DNA from: Sphingomonas aerolata
GTDB lineage: Bacteria; Pseudomonadota; Alphaproteobacteria; Sphingomonadales; Sphingomonadaceae
Direction of reading: 5' to 3'
DNA: 64,000 bases
NCBI RefSeq assembly: GCF_003046295.1
Contig: NZ_PZZN01000003.1
Location: forward strand, 806,001 to 870,000
Numbering within the stretch: the first letter of the stretch is position 1; each line of letters opens with the position of its first letter. The notes under the pieces are model-generated. The model had not been told where the DNA came from and made no database searches. It saw only the letters and a program-made list of their open reading frames with translations. Positions 43,707 through 52,992 of this stretch are shown here, piece after piece. Position numbers and translations under genes: made by a program.

Positions 43707-45185
43707 TCAGACGGTCGGCTCGCCGGTGAGATATGGATCGACCGGCACCTCCGCCGGAACCGATACCCGCGGCACCGCCCTTGACGCTGCCGCAGCGAGC
43801 CATTCGTCGCCGCCGTCCCTGCGCCGGGTGGAGCCGTCACTGCGTGTCGAGACGCGCCCGTAGATCGGTCGTTCGCGGTCCGATGGCGAGCCCGCGAACG
43901 TCGCGGCGATGTTGCCGTAGGTCGACGGGTCGCGACCGTCGAGGCTGAGTCGGTCGTTGAGATAGCAGGCTGTGGACCATGCCACTTCCGGGCTGGGCGT
44001 CATCGCGATGATACGTTTGCCCCAGTACATCCGCAAATTGTTGTGCATCCAGCCGTCGACGAGAAATTGCTTCTGGCAGGCATTCCAGGTCTCGTCGCGC
44101 GTTTCGCCGTGGAGCATCGCGCTCAACGTCTCCAGCTCGGGGCGGCCATCGGCGGCATGATCTGCAAGCGTGTCGACTGCCCAGCCGGCGACGCGGTCGT
44201 AGCGCTCCGGCGCGGCAAGATCCTGCGCCTGATAGTGGAACCACTCGCGCCATCCGAGAAGCTCGTCGGCGAACTTTGCCTTGTGCCTGCTACCTGCATC
44301 AGCCGCGGCGACCGCGGCCATCACCTCGCGCGGGCCCAGCACACCAAAGTGCAGATAGGGCGACAATCCGCTGGCGCCGTCCGCGCGCGTGGCGTCGTTG
44401 CGCGCTGATGCATAGCCGGGCAGCACCTCGGTCACCAGCCGCCGCAACCGGTCCTCTGCCGCCCCCCGGCCGGCCGGGTGCATGGCGCTGACCGGCACCG
44501 TATGATCGATCTCCAGACTCGTCACCAGCGCGTCGAGATCGCATGTGTCCAACGTGTCGGGCGTGAAGGCCAGCGTTCCGGCATAGGCGGGCTGTTCCGG
44601 CACCACCTCCTCCGTCTCCACCCAGTTGGAGCGCTCGGGTTCGTGGCGTCGCAGGAAGCCCGACCGTCCCCGGATGTCGTCACCGAGCACGGCCGGGGGT
44701 ACCAGGCACGCAGCCTCGACCGCATAGACCGGCGACGCGGCGCGGGCGGCGACGCGCTCGGACTGCCAGCGGGCGACGAAGGTCGGCTGGTCCTCCACTA
44801 GGATCGCCGCCGCCTCGGCGCCAAGCCGGTGCACGAGACCCTTTTCACGGTGCCCAGCCCGATCGACGTGATGAACGCAGGCCAGACCACGCTTCGTGCA
44901 CCCGGTACCAAGGTCGCGGCTCGCCGCCAGGATGAAGTGGTGCAGCCGGTCGGAGGCATAGGGATAGTCCTCGCGCACGCCGTGGTACACCAGGACCGGC
45001 AAACCGAGCGCGCTGCCGAGCAGAATGCTCGCATCGATCACCGGATTGTCGCGAGCCCGTAGCGCCTGCTGCAGCCAGCACAGGACGTAACGGCCGCTGA
45101 CGTTCACCGCGCGGTCGTTCAGCACCCGCACGCGCGGCGCTTCTCGCCAGTCGCGAAGACCGGCAGGCAGAACGGCCGTCACCAT
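43707..45185 (-). CDS. Class II deoxyribodipyrimidine photolyase
   Basis: A 492-residue FAD-dependent DNA repair enzyme that uses light to split cyclobutane pyrimidine dimers. The N-terminal antenna domain begins VRVLNDRAVNVSGRYVLCWLQQ with DNPVIDAS after it, the class II pattern. The catalytic half contains GLSPYLHFGVLG, ELLGWREWFHYQ, WNACQKQFLVDGWMHNNLRMYWGKRI and LNDRLSLDGRDPSTYGN, all typical of FAD and lesion binding. I chose the ATG at 45185, which overlaps the end of the DUF427 gene by seven bases; the frame is open upstream but without family similarity. It is the last gene of a three-gene overlapping unit. Confidence 0.92.
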   Translation of the reverse strand: MVTAVLPAGLRDWREAPRVRVLNDRAVNVSGRYVLCWLQQALRARDNPVIDASILLGSALGLPVLVYHGVREDYPYASDRLHHFILAASRDLGTGCTKRGLACVHHVDRAGHREKGLVHRLGAEAAAILVEDQPTFVARWQSERVAARAASPVYAVEAACLVPPAVLGDDIRGRSGFLRRHEPERSNWVETEEVVPEQPAYAGTLAFTPDTLDTCDLDALVTSLEIDHTVPVSAMHPAGRGAAEDRLRRLVTEVLPGYASARNDATRADGASGLSPYLHFGVLGPREVMAAVAAADAGSRHKAKFADELLGWREWFHYQAQDLAAPERYDRVAGWAVDTLADHAADGRPELETLSAMLHGETRDETWNACQKQFLVDGWMHNNLRMYWGKRIIAMTPSPEVAWSTACYLNDRLSLDGRDPSTYGNIAATFAGSPSDRERPIYGRVSTRSDGSTRRRDGGDEWLAAAASRAVPRVSVPAEVPVDPYLTGEPTV

Positions 45186-45679
45186 CCCATGCTGCCCGGT
45201 ATGCCTTTGAACGGCCCCACAAGGTCCGACGTGATCCAGCCGCCGTAAAATCCGCCGGGTTGCGGAACCACCTGCTCGCCGTCCACCGTGCATGTATCGA
45301 GCGGACCGGCGTAGAAAGCGACATGGTCGCGCAATACCGCAAAGGCCGGCGTCGGCTCCGGATAGCTCCACGCCACGTCGCGCAGCACTTCGGCGCCGAT
45401 CGTCAGGTGCCAGTAGACTGCGTAGCCCTTCCACTCGCAGAACGAGCGTCGCTCCGAACGGCGAAGCAGGCCTGGGCTCAGATCGTCGGGCGGCAGGTAC
45501 CAGCTTGGCGGATGGCTGGTCTCAAGCGTGCGAACAGCCCGGCGCGTATCGGCCACCAGGACGCCGCGATGCTCGATGCGGATCCACCGCTCGCTCGCTT
45601 CGGCAACGGCCGGGCGGGGAAAGCGCCACACGCTCTCCTGGCCGGGCGCGCGTGAAGGATCGCGGTCGTTGTCGCTCAC
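45179..45679 (-). CDS. DUF427 domain protein
   Basis: A 166-residue protein of the DUF427 family, a small beta-barrel fold of unknown function. Recognisable features are FCEWKGYAVYWHLTIG, VAWSYPEPTPAFAVLRDHVAFYAGPLDTCTVDGE-like text and the C-terminal FYGGWITSDLVGPFKG. The GTG start overlaps the SDR stop by four bases (GTGA), and its own stop overlaps the photolyase start. DUF427 genes are often found beside photolyases and oxidoreductases in light- or oxidant-stress operons, but no activity is established. Confidence 0.88.
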   Translation of the reverse strand: MSDNDRDPSRAPGQESVWRFPRPAVAEASERWIRIEHRGVLVADTRRAVRTLETSHPPSWYLPPDDLSPGLLRRSERRSFCEWKGYAVYWHLTIGAEVLRDVAWSYPEPTPAFAVLRDHVAFYAGPLDTCTVDGEQVVPQPGGFYGGWITSDLVGPFKGIPGSMGW

Positions 45680-46653
45680 CGGCGACGACCGAGCCAGATG
45701 CCGATACCCGCAAGGCCGAGGACCGCGATACCGGACGTCGCAGCCGCGACCTTGCGCCCCCGATGCGGATCGCGCCGCCCGCCATCCGGACCGGCGGGAA
45801 CGCCGGGCTCGAACAATACCCCGTCGCTGTCGTCGCCGTCGGGTGCGCGCGCTGACCAGGTGTCGAGGAAGCCGCTCAGGATCGCCGCCAGCAGGTTCGG
45901 TGCCGCGAACTCCCCCAGCTTGAAGGCGATCGCCGGCGCGCCGACTGCGGTGAGATTGCGGGGTCGCGTCGCGAGCCCCACGACCGCCTTCGCTACCGTC
46001 TCGGGTGCGAGCGAACCCGGCGGCAACGAGAGCCGTGCGCCCGTATAGTTGCCGGCATGGTCGACGCCGGGCGTGTCGACGAAGGTCGGACAGACGTCGC
46101 ATATATGGATGTGCGGGCGCTTCGACACCTCGCCGCGGAGTGCCGCACTGAACCCGCGCAACCCGAACTTGCTCGCCGAATAGGCCGCCGCATACGGCGT
46201 GGCGACGAAGCCGCCGGCCGATATCATGTTGACCCAGGTGCCGCGATCCTGCGCCAGGAAGATCGGCAGCACCGCGTGCACATCATTCATGTGAGCGACG
46301 AGGTTCACGTCGACGACGCGCGCATGGTCTGCGATCGGCACGTCCTCGTACCGGCCGAGCACGCCGACGCCCTCGCAGCTGAACCACAGGTCGATGCCAC
46401 CGAGCAGGTCGCGGGCCTCGGCAGCGAATGCCGCCACCGCGGCTGCATCGGTACAGTCGACGGATCGGACGATCGCAATTCCGCCCACCGCGGCACAGCG
46501 GCTAGCGACGTCGTCCAGCCCTTCCCTGCCGCGGGCACCCAGGACGACCCGTGCGCCCGCCGCCGCGAAGGCCACCGCCGTCGCCGCGCCGATACCGCTC
46601 GATGCACCGGTGATCACCACCCGGTGTCCCGCCAGTGGGTGGTTCGCGCTCAT
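45676..46653 (-). CDS. SDR family oxidoreductase with C-terminal membrane anchor
   Basis: A 325-residue short-chain dehydrogenase. TGASSGIG (15-22), the catalytic Ser region NMISAGG and YSASK (Tyr/Lys pair) are intact. After a Pro/Asp/Gly-rich linker there is a C-terminal hydrophobic helix ending in basic residues (SGIAVLGLAGIGIWLGRRR), so it is probably tail-anchored. It is the same architecture as the SDR at 8217-9230. First gene of the SDR/DUF427/photolyase unit; substrate unknown. Confidence 0.9.
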   Translation of the reverse strand: MSANHPLAGHRVVITGASSGIGAATAVAFAAAGARVVLGARGREGLDDVASRCAAVGGIAIVRSVDCTDAAAVAAFAAEARDLLGGIDLWFSCEGVGVLGRYEDVPIADHARVVDVNLVAHMNDVHAVLPIFLAQDRGTWVNMISAGGFVATPYAAAYSASKFGLRGFSAALRGEVSKRPHIHICDVCPTFVDTPGVDHAGNYTGARLSLPPGSLAPETVAKAVVGLATRPRNLTAVGAPAIAFKLGEFAAPNLLAAILSGFLDTWSARAPDGDDSDGVLFEPGVPAGPDGGRRDPHRGRKVAAATSGIAVLGLAGIGIWLGRRR

Positions 46654-46922
46654 TGGACCATGCTCGGGGGGCTTGGCCGCACAGCGTCGGCGGGAGGACG
46701 CTGTCGCGTCGGAGGGGCTGGCCTGTCATCATGCATAGCCCCTCAACGTTTCTAAGGCGCTGCGGTGTCCCACGAGCGCCGCAGAACCTATCTTACCGTA
46801 TCGGACTCGAGCTTCGAGAGGTACTCTCGCTATTGAATGCCGGCCGATTTGAACGCGACGCAGGTGCGTGCGTTGGTGTTGCTCGAGACAGGGCGCGCGC
46901 CCTTGGAACGCAAGGACACGAG
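46654..46922. promoter_or_regulatory. Divergent promoter region, SDR / epoxide-hydrolase fusion
   Basis: The 269 bases between divergent genes contain no recognisable gene. The AAGGA element near 46909-46914 serves the downstream ATG. No operator was recognised. Confidence 0.35.
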
Positions 46923-48890
46923 ATGGCAAAGCCCTTTACGATTGCAGTACCCGACGAGCGGCTCGCCGGCATCAACGCCAAGGTCGCATCGTTCGACTGG
47001 GGTGCGCTGCCGGACGCCGGGAGCTGGACGTCAGGGGTCGGGCTTGCGGACCTCAAGCGGCTCGTGGACCATTGGCGCATGCGGTTCGACTGGCGCGCGC
47101 AGGAACGTCGGCTGAATGCTTTACCGCAGTTCACGACGGAGGTGCTGGGCGAAAAGCTTCACTTCATTCATGCGCGGGGCGATGGGTCGCGCGCACCCCT
47201 GCTCCTGCTCCATGGCTGGCCGGGCTCGTTCATGGAATTCGAGGCGCTCATCGCGCCATTGGTCGCCGACGGCCATGACGTCGTCGTGCCCTCGCTTCCG
47301 GGCTACGCCTTTTCCGGGCGCCCTGCCGCGCCGATCGGACCGCGCCGGACGGGCGAGTTGATGCACGGTCTGATGACCGAGCTTTTCGGTGATGCGCGCT
47401 ATCTGGTGCAAGGTGGTGACTGGGGCGCGGCGATTGGGAGCTGGATGGCGCACGATCATCCCGAAGCCGTGGCCGCGCTGCACCTCAACATGGTTCTCCT
47501 TCAGGCGGCGGACATATCGCCGAAGACGCCTGACGAACTCGCTTGGGCGGCCCGACGGGCCACGCTGGCGAAAGAGGAGACCGGCTACGCGCACGAACAA
47601 GGCACGCGTCCGCAGACGCTCGGCATTGCCATGTCGGACAGCCCCGTCGGCGTTGCCGCCTGGATTCTGGAGAAGTTCGGCGCTTGGGCAGACGTGCCGC
47701 GTGATGAACAGGGTCGGCCCGATCTCTGGCAGGCGTTCGACGAAGATACGCTCCTCACCAACATCATGCTGTACCTCGTCGAGGGGTCCTTCATCACCTC
47801 CACCTGGATGTATCGCGGCCGCATGCTGGAGGGTTCGGGCGAACTTCCGGCAGGCAGCCGTATCAAGGTGCCGACCGGCGTCGCAGCCTTCCCCGATCCC
47901 GTCTTCCCGCCGCCCCCGCGCTCACAGGCACGCAAGACCTACAACATCGTCCACTGGAACGAGATGGAGGCAGGCGGCCATTTCGCGGCGCTCGAACAGC
48001 CCGGGCTCCTGCTGGCGGATATGCGACGCTTCTTTGCCGACCAGGCGTCCTCGAAAGCGCGCAGACGGCGTCGGATCGCCGGCGCGGCGGGTGTCGTCGG
48101 CGTTGCCGCCCTTGGATTTTGGGCGTTGGCGGACAGTCATCGATGCCGGGACGATACCCAAGCCCGGCATCGCGCGACCTACCCGCCACTGGATGTCCCG
48201 AAAGTCTTTGCCGAGGGTGTCTGGATCGTCGACAGCGGACCAATAAGCGCGATGGGGATAGCGCTGCCCGTGCGCATGACGATCGTCCGCCTCGAAAACG
48301 GCGATCTGCTGCTGCATTCGCCGACCCCCTATTCGGCCGCGCTGGCCAAGGCGGTCGAAGCGCTGGGCCGGGTACGGCATCTCGTTGCCCCCAACATCGC
48401 GCACTGGGCATACATTGCCGATTGGCAACGGGCCTACCCGGATGCGACCACCTGGGCTGCGCCAGGGCTGCGGGACCGGGCACAGGTCCGCGCATCGTCG
48501 GTGCGGTTCGATGCCGAACTCGGTGGAACGGCCCCGGCGGAATGGTCGGACACACTTGATCAAGGCATGGTGCCGGCGGGCGCTGGCTTCAACGAGATTT
48601 GGTTCTTCCACCGGCAGACCAGGACGCTCGTGCTCGTCGACCTCATCGAAAACCTCGATCCGGACAAGCTGCCGCCTGTCACGCGGCTATTGATGCAGGC
48701 TTCCGCCGCCACGGACGGCACGACCGCACGGTACCTTCGGCTACCAGTACGGCTAGGCGGCGCGGACGCTAGAAAGGCGGTGCGAGCAATTGTGGCGCTC
48801 GAGCCTGACCGGGTGATCTTCGCTCATGGTCGGCCGTTCGACACCAATGGTGCGGCACGATTGAAACGTGCTTTCGAATGGCTGATCTAG
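46923..48890 (+). CDS. Epoxide hydrolase fused to a DUF4336 (metallo-beta-lactamase-like) domain
   Basis: A 655-residue two-part protein. Residues 1-110 are the epoxide hydrolase N-terminal domain leading into HGWPGS (97-102, oxyanion side). GGDWG puts the nucleophile at Asp 166, and the catalytic His is likely H353 in GGHFAALE. A basic stretch and one membrane helix (about 381-402) follow. Residues about 421-655 match DUF4336: LPVRMTIVRLENGDLLLHSPTP, VAPNIAHWAYIADWQRAYP, IFAHGRPF. Each part is normally a separate protein. Start ATG 46923 has AAGGA upstream; the frame is open further upstream without similarity. Substrates are unknown; the fusion suggests both act on the same lipid or xenobiotic at the inner membrane. 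Confidence 0.87.
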   Translation: MAKPFTIAVPDERLAGINAKVASFDWGALPDAGSWTSGVGLADLKRLVDHWRMRFDWRAQERRLNALPQFTTEVLGEKLHFIHARGDGSRAPLLLLHGWPGSFMEFEALIAPLVADGHDVVVPSLPGYAFSGRPAAPIGPRRTGELMHGLMTELFGDARYLVQGGDWGAAIGSWMAHDHPEAVAALHLNMVLLQAADISPKTPDELAWAARRATLAKEETGYAHEQGTRPQTLGIAMSDSPVGVAAWILEKFGAWADVPRDEQGRPDLWQAFDEDTLLTNIMLYLVEGSFITSTWMYRGRMLEGSGELPAGSRIKVPTGVAAFPDPVFPPPPRSQARKTYNIVHWNEMEAGGHFAALEQPGLLLADMRRFFADQASSKARRRRRIAGAAGVVGVAALGFWALADSHRCRDDTQARHRATYPPLDVPKVFAEGVWIVDSGPISAMGIALPVRMTIVRLENGDLLLHSPTPYSAALAKAVEALGRVRHLVAPNIAHWAYIADWQRAYPDATTWAAPGLRDRAQVRASSVRFDAELGGTAPAEWSDTLDQGMVPAGAGFNEIWFFHRQTRTLVLVDLIENLDPDKLPPVTRLLMQASAATDGTTARYLRLPVRLGGADARKAVRAIVALEPDRVIFAHGRPFDTNGAARLKRAFEWLI

Positions 48891-49036
48891 GCCAGCGTTA
48901 GCGCAGCTTAAGTGCGTAACTGCAGCACTGCATCGCGCACCTGCCCAACGCGATCGAGGCAGTTCAGAAGAGTGATGCACGCTGCGCCGAAACGGTTAGC
49001 GCGTTGCGCATCGAAGACGTTTACAAGGAGTCACCA

Positions 49037-50113
49037 ATGTCGTTTCCCCGTCCGTACGTCGCGTCCCCGCTCCGGTATGACAGCGGCATGCCCTATCGAC
49101 GCACCGGCCGAAGCGGGCTGAGGCTCCCGGCAATCAGCCTGGGGCTGTGGCAGAACTTCGGCGGACAGGATGTGTTCGAGACGGGGCGAGCCATCCTGCG
49201 GCGGGCATTCGATCGTGGCGTGACCCACTTCGATCTCGCCAACAATTACGGCCCGCCCTATGGCTCGGCCGAAGAGAATTTCGGTCGCGTCCTCGCCTCC
49301 GATTTCGCGGCCCATCGCGACGAACTCATCATCTCGACCAAGGCGGGTTGGGACATGTGGCCCGGACCGTATGGCGATGTCGGTTCATCCAAAAAATACC
49401 TGATTGCAAGTTGCGACCAGAGCCTCAAGCGAATGGGCCTCGACTATGTCGATATCTTCTATTCGCACCGGGTGGACGCCGCGACTCCGCTCGAGGAGAC
49501 GATGGGCGCGCTGGTGCAGCTCCATCGACAGGGCAAGGCACTGTATGTCGGCATCTCCTCCTACGAGCCGGGGCTGACCCGCCGTGCGGCCGAGATCCTG
49601 GCCGCGGAAAAGGTGCCGCTGTTCATCCACCAGCCCAGCTATTCGATTCTTAACCGATGGATCGAGCGCGATCTGCTGGCGACGCTGGAGGAACTGGGCG
49701 TCGGCTGCATTGCCTTCTCACCCTTGGCGCAGGGCATGCTGACGAACAAATACCTCCAGGGCGTCCCGCAGGATGCACGAGCCACCCGTGACGGATCGCT
49801 GTCGCAGGCCTTGCTCACGGATCGGAACCTTGCTGCCATCCGTACCTTGAACGATATCGCGGGTGAGCGCGGACAAACCCTGGCCCAGATGGCGATCGCG
49901 TGGGTCTTGCGCGACCCGCGCGTCACGTCGGCGCTGATCGGCGCCCGCACGGTCGACCAGCTCGACGATTCCCTGAACTCGCTAAAGACGCTCGATTTCT
50001 CCGCCGACGAACTCACCGCGATCGACAGCGCGGCCGACGATGGCGGCGTCAATCTCTGGTCGGGATCATCTGACATCACTGCTCTGCCGGCAGCACAAGG
50101 AGTGCCCGCCTGA
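49037..50113 (+). CDS. Aldo-keto reductase, YghZ-like
   Basis: A 358-residue NADPH-dependent aldo-keto reductase. The tetrad is visible: Asp and Tyr in THFDLANNYGPPYG, Lys in ISTKAGWDMWPGPYG, and His in YSHRVD. The AGWDMWPGPYGDVGSSKKYL segment is characteristic of the E. coli YghZ group, which reduces L-glyceraldehyde 3-phosphate and methylglyoxal and binds as a ring-shaped oligomer. The C-terminus carries the cofactor site SALIGARTVDQLDDS. Start ATG 49037 has AAGGAG seven bases upstream. It is a single-gene unit after the fusion gene. Confidence 0.92.
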   Translation: MSFPRPYVASPLRYDSGMPYRRTGRSGLRLPAISLGLWQNFGGQDVFETGRAILRRAFDRGVTHFDLANNYGPPYGSAEENFGRVLASDFAAHRDELIISTKAGWDMWPGPYGDVGSSKKYLIASCDQSLKRMGLDYVDIFYSHRVDAATPLEETMGALVQLHRQGKALYVGISSYEPGLTRRAAEILAAEKVPLFIHQPSYSILNRWIERDLLATLEELGVGCIAFSPLAQGMLTNKYLQGVPQDARATRDGSLSQALLTDRNLAAIRTLNDIAGERGQTLAQMAIAWVLRDPRVTSALIGARTVDQLDDSLNSLKTLDFSADELTAIDSAADDGGVNLWSGSSDITALPAAQGVPA

Positions 50114-50393
50114 ACAACGGCCAGGACGACCGCCTTCGGGACATTCCAGGCGGCGTGTCCGCGCCCAATTGTCGGACATCCGTTCCTGCCCGGTTAGTTC
50201 GCCGATAGCGGTGCACAATTGCTGGAATACGCGATGCCGTAATCTCTTTGAGCAAACCACGTTTATTGAGCCTTGCCCCGTCGTGATCTGGGAAACTCGC
50301 GACGCTCGTAGATGCTCGCCTCGAACGAAGAGCTCCGATGTCAGGCTGATAGCGGAATGCCTGCTTCCTATCCGGACCGAGCGGGGGGCGGCC

Positions 50394-52310
50394 TCAACGG
50401 GACGGGACGACATAGTCGTGTGTTCCGATCTGGCGATGCAGCTTGAGCGAGCCGCCAGCCTGACGCTGCCACAACCGGATGCCGCCGCCCGTGACGGTGC
50501 CCGACTGGCCCCCCGCGGTCCACTCGACGCGGAATTTGGGATATTCGATCACCCACGCACCGTGATTTTCAAACGCCAGGGTCCAGACCCGCACGTCGCG
50601 GAAGGTCGCGCCGCTTCCCGCTGCGGTATAGGCGGTCAGATAGGGGCGGATCTCGGCCATGCCGCGTTTGGGCGTTTCGGCGAAGGGCATGAAGATGGCG
50701 TCGTCGGTGTAATCCACGAGTTTCGCCTCGACATCCTTGGTCCGCACTGCCTCGGCGTCGCGGTCGTTATGCGCCCGTAGGAAGTCGCCCATGGCCCGAT
50801 CGCCTGCGGCTAGCGGGATGGGCGAGGACGACGGCTCCGGGATCGCGGTGAAGAAGCCCGCGGGATCGGCCAGCGGGCGGAAATAGCCCCAGGTGTCGGC
50901 CTTGAGGCTGAGGCTGCCGTCGCGCTCGACGCCCCAGACATGCGCGTATTTTCCCCGCTCCTCATCGGTGCGGTCGGACCAGCGGATCGTGAAGGTTCCG
51001 ATCTCGACCAGTGTGTTGCCCAGGTCGAAGACTTCGCTCGTGACCGGCACATAGCTGATCACCTGCCGCCGTTCGCGCATCGCGCGGTGATAGGCGGCAA
51101 TCTGGCGGGTGCCATGCAGCACGGGTTGATATTCAGGCATGCTCAACGCGTCGGCGCGGTAAAGCGCGGCGCGCGCATCGACATCGTTGGCGAGTATCGT
51201 CTCGCGCAGCTTTGCTTGTGCGGCGTTGACGCGTTCGACAGGAGTTACGGGCGGCCCGAACAGCAGAGCTCGCGCGAAGAAAGGCAGAAGATCGGTGTAG
51301 AAACGCCCCTGATCGCCCCAATGCCGGTCGCGAAAGCCGCCGCCATGTTCCTCGGCTTCGTGCGGCACGCCATATTCGGCGAGGAGATTGGAAAAGGCCT
51401 GCGCGCCATAGACATGATCGACCAGCGTGTCCTGACGCCCCCAGTCGAACTTGAAGCCCCGCAGCGATTTGAGATTGTCGGCATAAGCGGGGAGCAAGGC
51501 CGTCAGCGCGAATCCCTGTTTAAGACGCGCCGTACGGTCGCTGTCCACTACGATGCGCCCGTCGACGCGCCGCGCCGGTGGATCGAAGAACAGCGGCGGT
51601 CGGTTCGGGTTCGGCGCGAAGGCCTGATAGATCGACGTGAAGATCAGCGAGAAGCCGTCGTCCCGCAGATCGTCGAGCGATGTCGCGCGGGCCATGCGTT
51701 CGAAGTTCGGGCGGCTGTGCGTCGGTAGGATATTGGGGCCACTCGCCACCGGTTGCATGCCATAGACCGCGCCGAACATTTCGGGATGGCGCATGCCGAA
51801 ACGGATCGCGCCATACGCCCCCGGACCGTCCCCCGCGATCCCGCGCGAATCCCGGGTGGCGAGCGTGCGGTAGGTGGCATCGATGTGCGGCACCAGCTCG
51901 CGCACCATGAAATCCTCCCAATTGCCCGTCGCCGGCGAATTCACATACCATGAGCTGCCCGCGGGGGTCGTGAAGTCCGCGGTCACGACGATGACGTCGC
52001 CGATCACCCCCACCGCCATCGCCTTATCCAGCAGCGCCTTTGCGCCGTGGCTAGCGAAGGGTTCACGGTGATCTTCGAAGAAATAGTTGAGGAAATAGAG
52101 GACGGGAAATCGCTTGCCCGGCTCGGCGTAGCGCGGCGGCAGATAGACCGTGAGGTTGCGGACTGGCGATATGCCGATCTTGCTGCCGGCGAAGCTGGTC
52201 GATTGCAGCGTGCTGACAACCAGCCGGCCCTGCGGCTGCGCCATCGCCGGAGCGACGAACAGCGCCAGCAAGCAACAGGCTACGGCGTAAAGCTTGCACA
52301 GCGCGCTCAT
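50394..52310 (-). CDS. Esterase-fold protein lacking the nucleophile Ser, with two C-terminal NTF2-like domains
   Basis: A 638-residue exported protein (signal peptide ending PAMAQ). Residues about 30-350 resemble the putative esterase family (PF00756/FrmB-like): VYLPPRY, FPVLYFLNYFFEDH, RHPEMFGAVYG, and the Asp and His regions FDWGRQD and HGGGFRDRHWGD. Where relatives have G-x-S-x-G before GYGA, this protein reads GDGPGAYGA (160-168), with Gly 162 in place of Ser. Two SnoaL/DUF4440-like domains follow (about 358-470 and 505-635). The arrangement suggests a binding or signalling role rather than ester hydrolysis, or a changed mechanism. Its ATG overlaps the DUF6265 stop by four bases. Confidence 0.75.
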   Translation of the reverse strand: MSALCKLYAVACCLLALFVAPAMAQPQGRLVVSTLQSTSFAGSKIGISPVRNLTVYLPPRYAEPGKRFPVLYFLNYFFEDHREPFASHGAKALLDKAMAVGVIGDVIVVTADFTTPAGSSWYVNSPATGNWEDFMVRELVPHIDATYRTLATRDSRGIAGDGPGAYGAIRFGMRHPEMFGAVYGMQPVASGPNILPTHSRPNFERMARATSLDDLRDDGFSLIFTSIYQAFAPNPNRPPLFFDPPARRVDGRIVVDSDRTARLKQGFALTALLPAYADNLKSLRGFKFDWGRQDTLVDHVYGAQAFSNLLAEYGVPHEAEEHGGGFRDRHWGDQGRFYTDLLPFFARALLFGPPVTPVERVNAAQAKLRETILANDVDARAALYRADALSMPEYQPVLHGTRQIAAYHRAMRERRQVISYVPVTSEVFDLGNTLVEIGTFTIRWSDRTDEERGKYAHVWGVERDGSLSLKADTWGYFRPLADPAGFFTAIPEPSSSPIPLAAGDRAMGDFLRAHNDRDAEAVRTKDVEAKLVDYTDDAIFMPFAETPKRGMAEIRPYLTAYTAAGSGATFRDVRVWTLAFENHGAWVIEYPKFRVEWTAGGQSGTVTGGGIRLWQRQAGGSLKLHRQIGTHDYVVPSR

Positions 52311-52894
52311 GACGGTGCTCCATCGCTTCGCCGCGCGGGGCCTGATGTACGCCTGAAGGGAATCACGAGTGTCTCGCGTTCCTGGCCCTCCGAGCGATTG
52401 AGGAAATAAACCGTGAAGCTATCCGGCCCGGTTCGCGAGAAAGTCGCGCCGTCGAAGTAGAAGCTGGTCGCATCGCGATCGAGCAGCGGACGGTCGATAT
52501 AAGCCGCCTGCGCTTCCCAACCGGCGAGTTCCGGCGTGAAGTGCTTGACCCGAAGCGTGAGCGAATGTCCAATCTCGGCGAACACGCCGATCTCGTAAAA
52601 GGCCAGGTTCTGGGGAGCGAGCGCGCGGACGAAGCCCGGAAGCTGCCCAAAGCGAGGACTGAGAAGCACATGCTCGACCGGGCCATCGGGCATGTCGCCG
52701 ATCCAGTGGCCCTCGATCCACGCCATGTCGGCGATCGTCGCACGCGGGGACTGGCGACCTTCGGCGTGAAGCTTGATCATGGCCCGGGGGTTGGCGAGTT
52801 GCGCCGTTGAAGGGCTTGCGTGGAACAGGATCGCCAGTGCGAATACCGCCGTCGGAAACCTGAAAAGTACATATGCCCTGTGCTGCAAACCCAT
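52307..52894 (-). CDS. DUF6265 domain exported protein
   Basis: A 195-residue protein with a signal peptide (cut about ASPSTAQ) and a DUF6265 core: MAWIEGHWIGDMPDGPVEH, GQLPGFVRAL, LRVKHFTPELAGWE. The fold is expected to be a lipocalin-like beta-barrel; function unknown. The start is the ATG at 52894 just after a GGGGGTGGG element; the frame is open to 53059 but that part is Pro-rich and unlikely. It overlaps the esterase-like gene by four bases, so the two exported proteins are coupled. Confidence 0.75.
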   Translation of the reverse strand: MGLQHRAYVLFRFPTAVFALAILFHASPSTAQLANPRAMIKLHAEGRQSPRATIADMAWIEGHWIGDMPDGPVEHVLLSPRFGQLPGFVRALAPQNLAFYEIGVFAEIGHSLTLRVKHFTPELAGWEAQAAYIDRPLLDRDATSFYFDGATFSRTGPDSFTVYFLNRSEGQERETLVIPFRRTSGPARRSDGAPS

Positions 52895-52992
52895 GCCCAC
52901 CCCCTGTTTTGGTTGAGCGGCATACGGGCCCGGAACGGGGTTTGCCGGCAATGGATTTTCGCCGGGCGGGTCCGGCGGATCGCCAAGCGGGA

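Noticed and set aside
43485..43784. A 99-codon plus-strand frame between terminator and photolyase
   Set aside because: Overlaps the photolyase 3' end on the other strand, lacks a ribosome binding site and family similarity.
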